Shown: positions 43,189 to 51,759, counted from the stretch's first letter. The stretch: 64,000 nt of DNA from Miltoncostaea sp963762825 (GCA_963762825.1 CAVXLZ010000001.1:1054001-1118000); one strand, 5' to 3'. Numbers and translations are program-made. Notes: a model not told the origin generated them from the letters alone.

Positions 43189-43689
43189 GCCGCCGGGCGG
43201 GCCGGGCGATGCCGCGGATCCCCCGCCGAACCATCGCCCCTCGCGGAACCACCGGCGCATGGTGCGCACACTCGGGGGCACTGCGGAGCCGCGCCTCTCG
43301 CGGGCGCGCAGCCGGCCGATGACCGATGCGGGGGGCTCACCCGCGGCGAAGGCGGCCTCCGCCTCGCCCCGCAGGCCCGGCCACGCGTAGGAACCGGGAG
43401 CGGTCCTGACCCGCGGCGGGCCGGTGAGGCGGGCGCGGTGAAGCTCGAGCGCCCGGGAGCGGGCGCTCGTGAGACACCCCGCCGCCCGCCAGACATGCAG
43501 AAGGCTCGCCTCGAGATCCCGGCCCGCCCGGCGTGTGGTGAACGAGGGTGAGCGATGGGCAGCGCACAGCCACACGCTCACCCCGCAGGGCAGGTGAAGA
43601 GGCGCCCGCGCGCCCTCTCCGGCGCCCACGCATATCGCGCACGCAGGACGGCCTCCCAACCGCTCGCCCTTGTAGAAGCTCCTCGCCAC
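43189..43689 (-). CDS. Hypothetical Cys/His-cluster protein, 3' end unclear
   Basis: The frame from GTG 43689 has strongly coding codon use for about 165 codons. The N-terminal part has a possible zinc cluster (CAICVGAGEG, LPCGVSVWLCAAH), and the later part is helical and basic (VRTMRRWFREGRWF), perhaps DNA-binding. No family recognised. The frame has no stop where the protein should end: it runs on antisense through dipZ to 41911. I set the end at the dipZ stop. Either the stop was lost by a small indel or the true end lies inside dipZ. The palindrome array lies upstream of its start. Confidence 0.45.
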
Positions 43690-43773
43690 GAGCCCACCCT
43701 GACGCGCCGGGCTCCACGGAACGAGACCTGGGGGTGTCGGCGTGGTGATGCACTCGTGCCGAGAATGGAGCGA

Positions 43774-43947
43774 TCGGACCGGTCCGACGGGTCCAATCGG
43801 ACCGAGTCATACGCCGACCCTGCCAGCAGCATCACCGGCCGCGAGAGCTGGGGCTCGGGACGATGCGTCTGTCGCATCGGTCCAATTGGACCCGACTTTC
43901 CGGTCCAATTGATCCCATTGGACCTGACTCCCCGGTCCAATGGGACC
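43774..43947. repeat. Array of GGTCC/GGACC palindromes
   Basis: Five inverted repeats with arms GGTCC and GGACC or their mirror: TCGGACCGGTCCGA (43774-43787, perfect), GGTCCAATCGGACC (43790-43803), GGTCCAATTGGACC (43879-43892, perfect), GGTCCAAT with ATTGGACC seven bases apart (43902-43924), and GGTCCAATGGGACC (43934-43947). The last three are evenly spaced at about 27.5 bases centre to centre with similar spacers. A separate hairpin CGATGCG/CGCATCG lies at 43861-43879. This is the only notable content of the 446-base gap 43690-44135. Confidence 0.75.
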
Positions 43948-44135
43948 GCTGCGACGCCGGCGGAAGCACCCGACCAGGATCGGCGTGACGATGAGCGCCC
44001 CCACCCCGTCGCCCTCGTGGTCCGGCGCCCTCGCTCGGCCGTCGGGGCAGGCCGAGCGAGGTTCACAGGGAGGGCTCTGCGGAGACGGATCGGCGAGGGA
44101 GTGGCACGCCACGCCTCCCGGCCCGCCCTCCGCGC

Positions 44136-45164
44136 TCACTCCACCAGCGCGTGGGCCGTCTCGCAGAAGGCGGTGACCAGGGCGACGCAGGCGTCGAGGT
44201 CGTCCGGGTGACACGATTCGACGACGGTGTGGACGTAGCGGGTGGGGATCGAGACGCAGCCGGCGGGGGCTCCGTCGCCCGAGAGGCCGAGCTCGCGGGT
44301 GTCGGTGCCACCGCGGACCATCACCTCGAGCTGGGTCGGGATGCCCCGCTCGGTACCGATGGTGAGGAGGTGATCGACGACCGCCCGCGGGACGATCGCG
44401 CTCGTGTCGTAGACCTTGATCGCGGCGCCGTGGCCGAGCGTGGTGATGCGCTGGTGGGGCTTAGCGTCGGGGCCGTCGTTGGCGAGGGTGATGTCGATGG
44501 CCAGCCCGATCTCCGGACGCACCCGGGCGGTGGCCACCCGTGCCCCTCTCAGGCCGACCTCCTCCTGCACGCTGGCCACCGCCACCACCTCGCAGCGATG
44601 ATCGCCCAGGGAGCGGAAGGCCTCGATCATCACGTAGAGGCCGGCGCGGTTGTCGAGGCTCTTGCACGTAACCAGATCGCCGAGCCGGGCCATCGCGCGT
44701 TCTCGGGTGACGACGTCGCCCGGCCGCACCAGCTCGCAGACCCGCGCGGCGGGCAGGCCGAGATCGACGAAGTAGTCCTCGAGAGCGGGCGCCTTGCGCT
44801 TCTCCTCATCGCTCATGAGGTGGACCGCCTTCGACCCGAGCACCCCGAGGAGGTCCTCCCGTCCGTGGACGGTCACCCGTTGTGCGGTGAGCGTCTTCGG
44901 ATCGAATCCGCCGAGCGGAATCAACCGCAGCTGCCCCCCCTCCTCCACGTGGGTCACCATGAAGCCGATCTCGTCCATGTGCGCCGAGAGCATGAGGCGC
45001 GGCCCGCCCCCGCCCCGACGACGGGCCACGAGGTTGCCGAGGGGATCCACCTCGATCGAATCGGCGTGCGACTCCAGCTCGCGCCGTGCGACGGCGCGGA
45101 TGCGCTCCTCCCGGCCGGGCGCGCCCGGTGTCTCACAGAGCTCGGTGAGAAGGGCGAGGTTCAT
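44136..45164 (-). CDS. M42-family aminopeptidase/glucanase
   Basis: A cytoplasmic co-catalytic dimetal aminopeptidase of the M42 family, 342 residues. Metal ligands appear in order: His in LMLSAHMDEIGFMV, Asp in CKSLDNRAGLYV, the catalytic and ligand Glu pair in SVQEEVGLRG, Asp in IGLAIDITLANDG, and His in TRYVHTVVES. These enzymes form large tetrahedral complexes that trim peptides. ATG 45164 overlaps the cdsA stop (TGATG), so it is the last gene of the rpsB-cdsA unit. Confidence 0.92.
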   Translation of the reverse strand: MNLALLTELCETPGAPGREERIRAVARRELESHADSIEVDPLGNLVARRRGGGGPRLMLSAHMDEIGFMVTHVEEGGQLRLIPLGGFDPKTLTAQRVTVHGREDLLGVLGSKAVHLMSDEEKRKAPALEDYFVDLGLPAARVCELVRPGDVVTRERAMARLGDLVTCKSLDNRAGLYVMIEAFRSLGDHRCEVVAVASVQEEVGLRGARVATARVRPEIGLAIDITLANDGPDAKPHQRITTLGHGAAIKVYDTSAIVPRAVVDHLLTIGTERGIPTQLEVMVRGGTDTRELGLSGDGAPAGCVSIPTRYVHTVVESCHPDDLDACVALVTAFCETAHALVE

Positions 45165-46006
45165 CAGTAGATCAGCCAGACCGTCACGAAGTAGGCCACG
45201 ACCGAACCGAACAGCAGGGCGTCGAAGCGATCGAGGACGCCCCCGTGGCCGAGGAGGAGGCGTCCGGAGTCCTTGGCGCCGGCATCCCGCTTGAGGACCG
45301 ATTCGAAGAGATCCCCGAGGAAGGCCGCGGGGCAGATCGCGAGGCCGAGGATGAGCGACTCCCAGCCGCCGATCCAGTCCATGTAGAGGCCCGCGACCCA
45401 CACCGCGAACGTGGCCGCCACCACCCCGACGGCGGCACCCTCGATGGTCTTCTTGGGCGAGGTCAGCGGGGCGATCGGCCGACGGCCCCAGAGCCTCCCA
45501 CCGACGTACGACGCGGTGTCGAAGATCCAGACGCCGACGAGGACGTTGACGACCGCCCCGGCCCCATCCGGCAGATCCCGCATGATCACCAGCAAGGAGA
45601 GCGGCAGGCCGAGATAGATGACACCGAGCAGGGTCGTCGCCATGCGCGCCGTGATCTCGTCGCGCCGCGGAAGGATCAGCGCGGCGACGGCGACGAGGAC
45701 GAGGCTCAGGCCGAGGCCGAGCAGGATCCCCCGCTCGGGGTTGTCCATCGCCCAGCTGAGACCGATCATGGCGAGCGATCCGAGGTAGCCGGCCCAACGG
45801 AGGGGGCGCGCGGCGGCGGTGAGGCTGTAGAGCTCGTAGAGCCCGAGCGCCGCGATGACGGCCAGGACCAGGGCGAACGCGACCCCGCCGAGCGCCACTA
45901 CGGCGATCGCGAGGATCACGCCCGGCACCGCGACGACGAGTCTGCTGGTCAGGCCCGTCGAGGAGAAGCGGCTAGCGTCCACCGAACCGACGATGCCGTC
46001 TCCCAT
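45164..46006 (-). CDS. cdsA: Phosphatidate cytidylyltransferase
   Basis: Membrane enzyme that makes CDP-diacylglycerol, substrate of PgsA. The 280-residue protein has about eight helices and the family C-terminal signature (PLTSPKKTIEGAAVGVV, then LGDLFESVLKRDAGAKDSG and LLGHGGVLDRFDALL). ATG 46006 lies inside uppS (35-base overlap); GTG 45982 is an alternative with an 11-base overlap. The frr-uppS-cdsA order is the common bacterial one. Confidence 0.95.
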   Translation of the reverse strand: MGDGIVGSVDASRFSSTGLTSRLVVAVPGVILAIAVVALGGVAFALVLAVIAALGLYELYSLTAAARPLRWAGYLGSLAMIGLSWAMDNPERGILLGLGLSLVLVAVAALILPRRDEITARMATTLLGVIYLGLPLSLLVIMRDLPDGAGAVVNVLVGVWIFDTASYVGGRLWGRRPIAPLTSPKKTIEGAAVGVVAATFAVWVAGLYMDWIGGWESLILGLAICPAAFLGDLFESVLKRDAGAKDSGRLLLGHGGVLDRFDALLFGSVVAYFVTVWLIY

Positions 46007-46736
46007 ACTCCGCGATCGCGATCGCGAGATCCTCCGGGCCGAAGTCGGGCCAGAGCCGTGCCGAGAAGTGGAGCTCCGCGTATGCGCTCTGCCAGAGAAG
46101 GAAGTTGGACAGGCGCTGCTCGCCGCTCGTGCGGATGACCAGCTCCGGATCGCGGAGCTCGGGAGCGTAGAGAAACTGGGCGAACTCGGCCTCCCCGGCC
46201 TCCGGCCCGCACTCGGCGGCGAAGCGCCGCGCGGCGTCCATGATCTCCCGGCGCCCCCCGTAGTTCATCGCCACGAACAGCCGCAGGCCGGTGTTCCCGG
46301 CCGTCTCGGCCTCCGCCGAGGCGATCCGCGCCCGCAGGTCGGGGTCGAGCTCCGCCAGGCGGCCGATGAACCGCATCTGCACGTTCTCGGCGTTGAGCTC
46401 GGGGACCTCGCGATCGATGAGCTCGCAGAACAACCCCATCAGGTCGCCGACCTCGGCGTCAGGCCGCGTCCAGTTCTCGGTCGAGAACGAGAAGACCGTC
46501 AGATCCTTCACTCCGGAGTCGGAGGCCGCCCGGACGACGCGCTTGAGGGCCTTTGCGCCGGCGCGATGGCCGGCCCCCACCGGCAGATGACGGTCCCGCG
46601 CCCAGCGCCCGTTGCCATCCATGATGATCGCGATGGACTCGGGGATCTCGGTGAGCCCGGATGGTCGCTCGAGGCGGGGCGCGCGGCCAAGCCCGAGGAC
46701 CGAGCGCGCCGTGCGCAGGCGAGTGAGCAGTGTCAT
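45972..46736 (-). CDS. uppS: Isoprenyl diphosphate synthase (undecaprenyl type)
   Basis: Cis-prenyltransferase that builds the lipid carrier for peptidoglycan. The 254-residue protein has the signature IAIIMDGNGRWARDRHLPVG with catalytic Asp and the P-loop region, FSFSTENWTRP, and the C-terminal ELVIRTSGEQRLSNFLLWQS and AYAELHFS. In actinobacteria such enzymes may make decaprenyl or shorter chains, so chain length is not certain. It follows frr by 22 bases. Confidence 0.95.
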   Translation of the reverse strand: MTLLTRLRTARSVLGLGRAPRLERPSGLTEIPESIAIIMDGNGRWARDRHLPVGAGHRAGAKALKRVVRAASDSGVKDLTVFSFSTENWTRPDAEVGDLMGLFCELIDREVPELNAENVQMRFIGRLAELDPDLRARIASAEAETAGNTGLRLFVAMNYGGRREIMDAARRFAAECGPEAGEAEFAQFLYAPELRDPELVIRTSGEQRLSNFLLWQSAYAELHFSARLWPDFGPEDLAIAIAEYGRRHRRFGGR

Positions 46737-46758
46737 CGGGATTCGAGGGAGCCGGAGC

Positions 46759-47313
46759 TCAGACCTCCAGGATCTCGGCTTCCTTGCGGTTCATCAGCTC
46801 GTCGATGGCCTTCACCTCGGCGTCGGTGAGCTTCTGAACCTCGTCCTGACCGGCCTTCAGCTCGTCCTGCGAGAGCTCCCCGTCCTTCTCGGCCCTCTTC
46901 ATCTCGTTGAGAATGTCCCGACGGACGTTGCGGATGGCGATGCGACCCTCCTCGGCCATCTTGTGCACCAGGCGCACCATCTCCTTGCGGCGCTCCTCGG
47001 TGAGCTGCGGTACGCCGAGTCGGATCATCTGCCCGTCGTTGTTCGGGGTGAGTCCGAGATCCGACTCCATGATGGCCTTCTCGATCGACGGCATGATGGT
47101 GCGGTCGAAGGGCTGGATCGTGAGCAGCCGGGGCTCCGGGGCATTGATCGTGGCGAGCTGGTTGAGGGGGGTCCGGGTGCCGTACGCATCGACGCTCACC
47201 CGATCAAGCAGGGTGGTCGAGGCGCGGCCGGTGCGTACCGATCCGAACTCGGAACCGAGAGCCGACACGGCCCCCTCCATCCGTCTCTTGGCGTCTTTGA
47301 GTCTCTCCTCCAC
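46759..47313 (-). CDS. frr: Ribosome recycling factor
   Basis: Splits terminated ribosomes together with EF-G. The 184-residue length, the N-terminal helix with LGSEFGSVRTGRASTTLLDR and the C-terminal LVHKMAEEGRIAIRNVRRDI are diagnostic. GTG start with AGGAG six bases upstream; that AGGAG includes part of the pyrH stop codon TAG. Confidence 0.96.
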   Translation of the reverse strand: MEERLKDAKRRMEGAVSALGSEFGSVRTGRASTTLLDRVSVDAYGTRTPLNQLATINAPEPRLLTIQPFDRTIMPSIEKAIMESDLGLTPNNDGQMIRLGVPQLTEERRKEMVRLVHKMAEEGRIAIRNVRRDILNEMKRAEKDGELSQDELKAGQDEVQKLTDAEVKAIDELMNRKEAEILEV

Positions 47314-47322
47314 GGAACGCTC

Positions 47323-48042
47323 CTAGTGTCCTGATTCGGTTGCGACCATCGTCCCAATCCGCTCTCCCTCGAGCAGCCGACCGATGTTTCGCTCATCGCC
47401 CATGTTGAAGACGAAGATGGGAAGGTCGTTGTCCATGCAGAGTGTGAGCGCGGTGGTGTCCATCACCCTCAGCCCGCGCTCGATCGCCTCCATGTGGCTG
47501 ATCCTCGGGATGAGCTTGGCCTCCGGCACGAGGCGGGGATCGGCATCGAGCACGCCCTCCACGGCGTTCTTCGCCATGAGGATGCACTCGGCTCCGATCT
47601 CGAGGGCCCGCAACGCGGCCGTGGTGTCGGTGGTGAAGAACGGGTTCCCGGTTCCGCCCGCGAAGATGACGACGCGCTGCTTCTCGAGGTGGCGGATCGC
47701 CCGGCGGCGGATGTACGGCTCGGCGACCTCCTGCATGGCGATCGCCGACTGCACCCGCGTCGTGAGGCCGATCTTCTCGAGCGCGTCCTGGATCGCCAGG
47801 GCGTTCAGCATCGTCGCGATCATGCCCATGTAGTCGGCCGTCGCCCGATCCATGCCGATCGCCATGCCCTGGAGGCCTCGGAAGATGTTCCCGGCCCCCA
47901 CGACGATGGCCACATCGACGCCGCGCTCGCTCGCACCCTTCACCTGGCGGGCGATCGCAGCAATGCGCTCGGGGTCGATGCCATAGGGCTCGTCGCCCAT
48001 CAGGGCCTCGCCCGAGAGCTTCAGAACCACCCTCCCGAACAC
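47323..48042 (-). CDS. pyrH: Uridylate kinase
   Basis: UMP to UDP; a hexameric bacterial enzyme of the amino-acid kinase fold. The 239-residue protein shows VVLKLSGEALMGDE, AIVVGAGNIFRG, GMDRATADYMGMIATMLNAL and FAGGTGNPFFTTDTTAALRA. I chose GTG 48042; the longer upstream frame is not conserved. It follows tsf by 46 bases. Confidence 0.95.
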   Translation of the reverse strand: MFGRVVLKLSGEALMGDEPYGIDPERIAAIARQVKGASERGVDVAIVVGAGNIFRGLQGMAIGMDRATADYMGMIATMLNALAIQDALEKIGLTTRVQSAIAMQEVAEPYIRRRAIRHLEKQRVVIFAGGTGNPFFTTDTTAALRALEIGAECILMAKNAVEGVLDADPRLVPEAKLIPRISHMEAIERGLRVMDTTALTLCMDNDLPIFVFNMGDERNIGRLLEGERIGTMVATESGH

Positions 48043-48088
48043 CGAGCCGCCCGGCCGCAGATCGGCGCGGGCGTCATCGTCGTCGCGG

Positions 48089-48694
48089 CTACTGGCCAAG
48101 CTCGTAGAGGGTGAAGCGCCGGATGGTGACGTTCTCCCCGAGGCTGCTGGTGGCCTCCACGCGCAGCTGCTCGATGGTGCGCGGCTTCTTCTCGCCCTGA
48201 TCGCGCACGTACTCCTGCTCGAGCAGGCATATCGAGGAGAGGTGCTTGGCCAGCTTGCCCTCGATCGCCCGCGCCCGCGCATGCTCGGGGATGTCCGCGG
48301 CCTGCGCCTCGTAGATCGCGCGCTCGGATGCCACGTAGTCCTCCGGCACGTCGTCGGTGCTCACAAAGCGCGGCTTGAGGGCCGCGATGTGGAGAGCGAT
48401 GTCGTGAACGAAATCCTTGAACTGGTCGGTCCGGGCGACGAAATCCGTCTCACAGTTGACCTCCACCAGCACCCCGACCCGGCCGCCGGCGTGGATGTAG
48501 CTGTCCACGATGCCCTCGTTCACCGCCCGCCCGGCGCGCTTGGCGGCGTCCGCGAGACCCTTCGTCCGGAGCGCCTTCGTGGCCTCCTCGATGTCGCCCG
48601 AGGCCTCCTCGAGGGCCTTCTTGCAGTCCATCATGCCGGCGCCGGTCTTGTCGCGAAGCTCCTTGACGAGCTTGGCCGAGATGCTGCTGCTCAC
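48089..48694 (-). CDS. tsf: Elongation factor Ts
   Basis: Nucleotide exchange factor for EF-Tu. The 201-residue short form has the signature LRDKTGAGMMDCKKALEEAS near the start and VEVNCETDFVARTDQFKDFV in the core, with only one core subdomain, as in actinobacterial and thermophile EF-Ts. GTG start in a GTGA overlap with rpsB. Confidence 0.96.
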   Translation of the reverse strand: MSSSISAKLVKELRDKTGAGMMDCKKALEEASGDIEEATKALRTKGLADAAKRAGRAVNEGIVDSYIHAGGRVGVLVEVNCETDFVARTDQFKDFVHDIALHIAALKPRFVSTDDVPEDYVASERAIYEAQAADIPEHARARAIEGKLAKHLSSICLLEQEYVRDQGEKKPRTIEQLRVEATSSLGENVTIRRFTLYELGQ

Positions 48695-49512
48695 GCCCCG
48701 GCCTCCGCGTCGGGGGCCGCAGGCGCCTCGCCTGCGGCAGCATCCTCGGGCGCAGCGGCGGCCTCCTCCTCCTGCTGGCCGCCTGCGGGGTCCTCCTCGC
48801 CGGAGGGCGCGGGGATGCCCGAGGTCGGCAGCGTGCCCTTGCCCTCGAGGACGGCGTCCGCGAGGGCGCCGAGCACCAATCCGCATGCGCGGATTGCGTC
48901 GTCGTTGCCCGGGATGACGTAGGTCGCCTCGTCCGGGTCGCAGTTGGTGTCCACCAGGCCGATCACAGCGAGGCCGAGGCGATTCGCCTCCCTCACGCCG
49001 ATGGCCTCCTTCTTCAGGTCCACGATCACGACGGCATCCGGGAGGCGCTGCATGTCGGCGACGCCGCCGAGGTTGGTCTCCAGCTTCACCAGCTCGCCCT
49101 CGCGAGCGAGGCGTTCGCGCGTCGGAAGCAGCTCGAGCTGGCCCTCGCGCTTCTGGTTGCGCAGCTCGTGGAGGCGGCGGATCCGCTGGGAGATCGTCCC
49201 CCAGTTGGTCAGCAGGCCACCGAGCCAGCGGTGCGACACATAGGGCATGCCGCATCGGCGCGCCTGCTCGGCGACGGCCTCCTGCGACTGCTTCTTGGTG
49301 CCGACGAACAGAACGGCCCCGCCGCGCTGCGAGATCTCGCGGACGACATCGCAGGCCTGCTCCAGCAGGACGATGGTCTGCTGGAGGTCGATGATGTAGA
49401 TCCCACCGCGCTCACCGAAGATGTAGCGCTTCATCTTCGGGTTCCAGCGCCGCGTCTGATGGCCGAAATGGACCCCAGACTCGAGCAGTTGCTTCATGGT
49501 GATCGTGGGCAT
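48691..49512 (-). CDS. rpsB: 30S ribosomal protein S2
   Basis: The 273-residue protein begins with TMKQLLESGVHFGHQTRRWN and continues with MKRYIFGERGGIYIIDLQQT, HRWLGGLLTNWGTISQRIRR and AIVIDLKKE-type sequence (VVIVDLKKEAIGVREANRLG). The last about 45 residues form an acidic, Ala/Glu-rich tail (EEDPAGGQQEEEAAAAPEDA), longer than in most S2 proteins. ATG with GGGAG upstream. Confidence 0.97.
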   Translation of the reverse strand: MPTITMKQLLESGVHFGHQTRRWNPKMKRYIFGERGGIYIIDLQQTIVLLEQACDVVREISQRGGAVLFVGTKKQSQEAVAEQARRCGMPYVSHRWLGGLLTNWGTISQRIRRLHELRNQKREGQLELLPTRERLAREGELVKLETNLGGVADMQRLPDAVVIVDLKKEAIGVREANRLGLAVIGLVDTNCDPDEATYVIPGNDDAIRACGLVLGALADAVLEGKGTLPTSGIPAPSGEEDPAGGQQEEEAAAAPEDAAAGEAPAAPDAEAGA

Positions 49513-49579
49513 GGGCGACTCCCTTGCTGCGAACGGTTTTCTCGTGGCGGTGCGCCGGAGCGGAGCCGATGGAACCCGG

Positions 49580-49598
49580 GCGTCCCGCGTGCGGACGC
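49580..49598 (-). promoter_or_regulatory. Hairpin in the rpsB leader
   Basis: In the 159-base leader between rluD and rpsB, GCGTCC and GGACGC form an inverted repeat about 70 bases before the S2 start. S2 leaders often carry autoregulatory structures; no known motif is confirmed here. Confidence 0.25.
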
Positions 49599-49671
49599 GC
49601 GAAAGGGCCCGAGCACCGCCATCTGGCCGAGTGCGCCGGGGAGGGGTCAGTTGAAGATGAGGCGAGGTATG

Positions 49672-50607
49672 TTAGCGCCTGAATCCCGGGGTGCTGCTCC
49701 GGGTGTCCCGGGCCCCGCGACGGGCGCGGGCGAGGGCCAGTTCGAGGTCGTGCGGCAGGGGGCTCTCGACCTCGATCGGCTCGCCGGTCTCCGGATGGGG
49801 GAACGCCAGCCGCGCCGCGTGCAGGAACTGACGCTCGAGGCCGAGCGACTCCTCGCGGCGCCCGTAGACCCGATCTCCCACCACCGGATGACCGACCGAC
49901 TCGAGGTGGACCCTGATCTGGTGCGTGCGACCGGTCTCGAGGCGTACCTCGACGAGGGAGAAGCGCGCGAGATCCTCCAGTCGGCGCAGGTGCGTGATGG
50001 CAACGCGCCCCTCGTCGCCGGCGATCGCCATGCGGGTACGGATGCGGCGATCCCTGCCGATCGGGCGATCGATGGTGAGCGCCGGGGGCGTCGCGCCGTG
50101 CACCAGCGCGAGGTAGGTGCGCTCGAGGAGGCGCTCCCGGAGCATCCGCTGCAGTCGCCGGTGCGAGCGCTCGGAGCGGGCAACGACCAGGAGCCCGGAG
50201 GTGTCGCGATCGAGGCGGTGGACGATGCCGGGGCGGGTCGGGTCCCCTCCCCCCGCGATCGCGCGCGCCAGGAGGCCGTGCACGAGGGTGCCGGCCGAGT
50301 GGCCGGCGGAGGGGTGGGTCACGACACCCGCCGGCTTGTCCACCACGAGCAGGTGCTCATCCTCGTACCGCACCGTCATCGGCACGACCTCGGGCACGAG
50401 CTCCGACAGGGGCGCGGGTGTGGGGCGCACCTCGAGCACCTCGGCGATGCTCAGCAGGTGGCGCTTGGGCCGCGCCACCCCGTCGACCAGCACACGCCCC
50501 GCGTCGATGAGCCGCTGTGCCTCGGCGCGGCTCCCGACCCGCTCGATCGATCCCACCCCGGCATCGAGGCGACGTCCGGCGAGATCGGGCCCGACGACGA
50601 CACGCAA
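49672..50607 (-). CDS. rluD: RluD-family 23S rRNA pseudouridine synthase
   Basis: Isomerises uridines in large-subunit rRNA. The 311-residue protein has an N-terminal S4 RNA-binding domain (RLDAGVGSIERVGSRAEAQR, then RVLVDGVARPKRHLL). The catalytic RluA/RluD domain follows, with HRLDRDTSGLLVVARSE (catalytic Asp) and LETGRTHQIRVHLESVGHPV. The start is an uncommon TTG (50607), only 19 bases after the lspA stop. It follows lspA, as in most actinobacteria. Confidence 0.93.
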   Translation of the reverse strand: MRVVVGPDLAGRRLDAGVGSIERVGSRAEAQRLIDAGRVLVDGVARPKRHLLSIAEVLEVRPTPAPLSELVPEVVPMTVRYEDEHLLVVDKPAGVVTHPSAGHSAGTLVHGLLARAIAGGGDPTRPGIVHRLDRDTSGLLVVARSERSHRRLQRMLRERLLERTYLALVHGATPPALTIDRPIGRDRRIRTRMAIAGDEGRVAITHLRRLEDLARFSLVEVRLETGRTHQIRVHLESVGHPVVGDRVYGRREESLGLERQFLHAARLAFPHPETGEPIEVESPLPHDLELALARARRGARDTRSSTPGFRR

Positions 50608-50626
50608 GGGTCGCGGGTCGCGAGGC

Positions 50627-51463
50627 TCAGTCAGGCTCGTCGCCCTCCTCCGTATCGCGCAACAGCCCCAGCACGATGAGCACCGCCCCGACGGTTATCC
50701 CGCAGTCGGCCAGATTGAAGGCCACATCACCGGGCCAGCGCGCGGGATCGATGAAGTCGGTGACCGATCCATGGGCGAGCCGGTCCACCAGATTCCCGAG
50801 GCTCCCCCCCACCAGCATCCCCGCCCCGGCCGCAACCATCGGGCTGCGTCCCACGAGGCCGGCGAGGGCGATCGAGATGACCGAGAGGGCCACCAGCGTG
50901 AGGACGACCACGACGCCCTGTCTGCCCGGGAAGAGGCCGAACGCGATGCCCTCGTTCGCCACCCGGGAGATCGACAGACCCGGGATCACCCGCACGCTCT
51001 CACCCGGGTCGAGCGATGCGCGCACCGCGGTCTTCGCGATCTGGTCGACGACCACGACGACCGCGGCGAGCAGGGCGAAGCGCCGCCAACGGGCCTGGAT
51101 CTGGCGGCGCTGACGCCGGTCGATCGCCTCGATGACCGCGTCGCGGGTGCTGGGACGGACCTCGCTCACACCGGACTCCCGAGAGCTCCGAGCGCCGTCG
51201 AACAGGCGGGCCGCTACCACGCCCGGATCTCCATCCACCTCGATCAGCTTGCGCGCCCCGCTCGACCCGCGACGCAGGCGCACAGCGCCCGGACGCACTC
51301 CGGCCGCGGCGGCGAGATAGGCGCAGAGCGCAGCATTCGACTGCCCACGATGGGGCGGCGCAGCGATCTGCACGCGCAGCGCTCCGTCCTGGACCCCGAC
51401 CGCACGTGTCGCACGCGAGCGGGGCACCGCCTTCACCGCGACGATGACACCATCGCGCCCCAC
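50627..51463 (-). CDS. lspA: DUF167 (YggU-like) domain fused to lipoprotein signal peptidase LspA
   Basis: One open frame of 278 residues joins two normally separate proteins. Residues about 6-90 are a DUF167/YggU domain (VKAVPRSRATRAVGVQDGAL, APPHRGQSNAALCAYLA, GARKLIEVDG). From about 125 the frame is LspA, the aspartic peptidase that cuts prolipoproteins, with four helices and both catalytic Asp residues, D227 (GNLVDRLAHG) and D253 (FNLADCGI). A GTG at residue 99 (VSEVRPSTRD) could start LspA separately. In relatives yggT, DUF167 and lspA genes often lie side by side, so fusion by loss of a stop is plausible. Confidence 0.88.
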   Translation of the reverse strand: MGRDGVIVAVKAVPRSRATRAVGVQDGALRVQIAAPPHRGQSNAALCAYLAAAAGVRPGAVRLRRGSSGARKLIEVDGDPGVVAARLFDGARSSRESGVSEVRPSTRDAVIEAIDRRQRRQIQARWRRFALLAAVVVVVDQIAKTAVRASLDPGESVRVIPGLSISRVANEGIAFGLFPGRQGVVVVLTLVALSVISIALAGLVGRSPMVAAGAGMLVGGSLGNLVDRLAHGSVTDFIDPARWPGDVAFNLADCGITVGAVLIVLGLLRDTEEGDEPD

Positions 51464-51486
51464 GGTCAGCCAGGGGGGCAGAGCGC

Positions 51487-51759
51487 TCAGAAGGAGCCCA
51501 GCAGCGAAATGAGCAGACCGCGGACGATGTAGAGGACGATGATCGCGATGATCGGGGACAGATCGAACATCCCGAGGGGCGGGATCATCCGCCGGAAGAT
51601 GTTCAGGTACCAGTCCGTGCTCTGATGGACGAAGTCCCAGAACGCGCGTGCAGCGCGCGAGCCGGGCGCCATCGGGACGAACGACAGCACGATCCTCACG
51701 AAGATGAGGATGATGAAGACCGTGAAGAGGGCCTCGACGTAGGTCTGCACGGTGTTCAC
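51487..51759 (-). CDS. YggT-family membrane protein
   Basis: A 90-residue protein with two YggT-type hydrophobic segments: VEALFTVFIILIFVRIVLSF and LSPIIAIIVLYIVRGLLIS, joined by a loop with STDWYLNIFRRMIPPLGMFD, the family signature. It lies in the sepF-proC-yggT-lspA division-related cluster. GTG 51759 is used; GTG 51750 is equally possible. The 175 bases upstream to proC hold no recognisable gene. Confidence 0.88.
   Translation of the reverse strand: MNTVQTYVEALFTVFIILIFVRIVLSFVPMAPGSRAARAFWDFVHQSTDWYLNIFRRMIPPLGMFDLSPIIAIIVLYIVRGLLISLLGSF

Noticed and set aside
43578..44066. Open frames across the palindrome array encoding GPIGP- and SDRSD-like repeats
   Set aside because: The peptide repeats are only the translation of the GGTCC palindromes; no ribosome binding site and poor codon bias.
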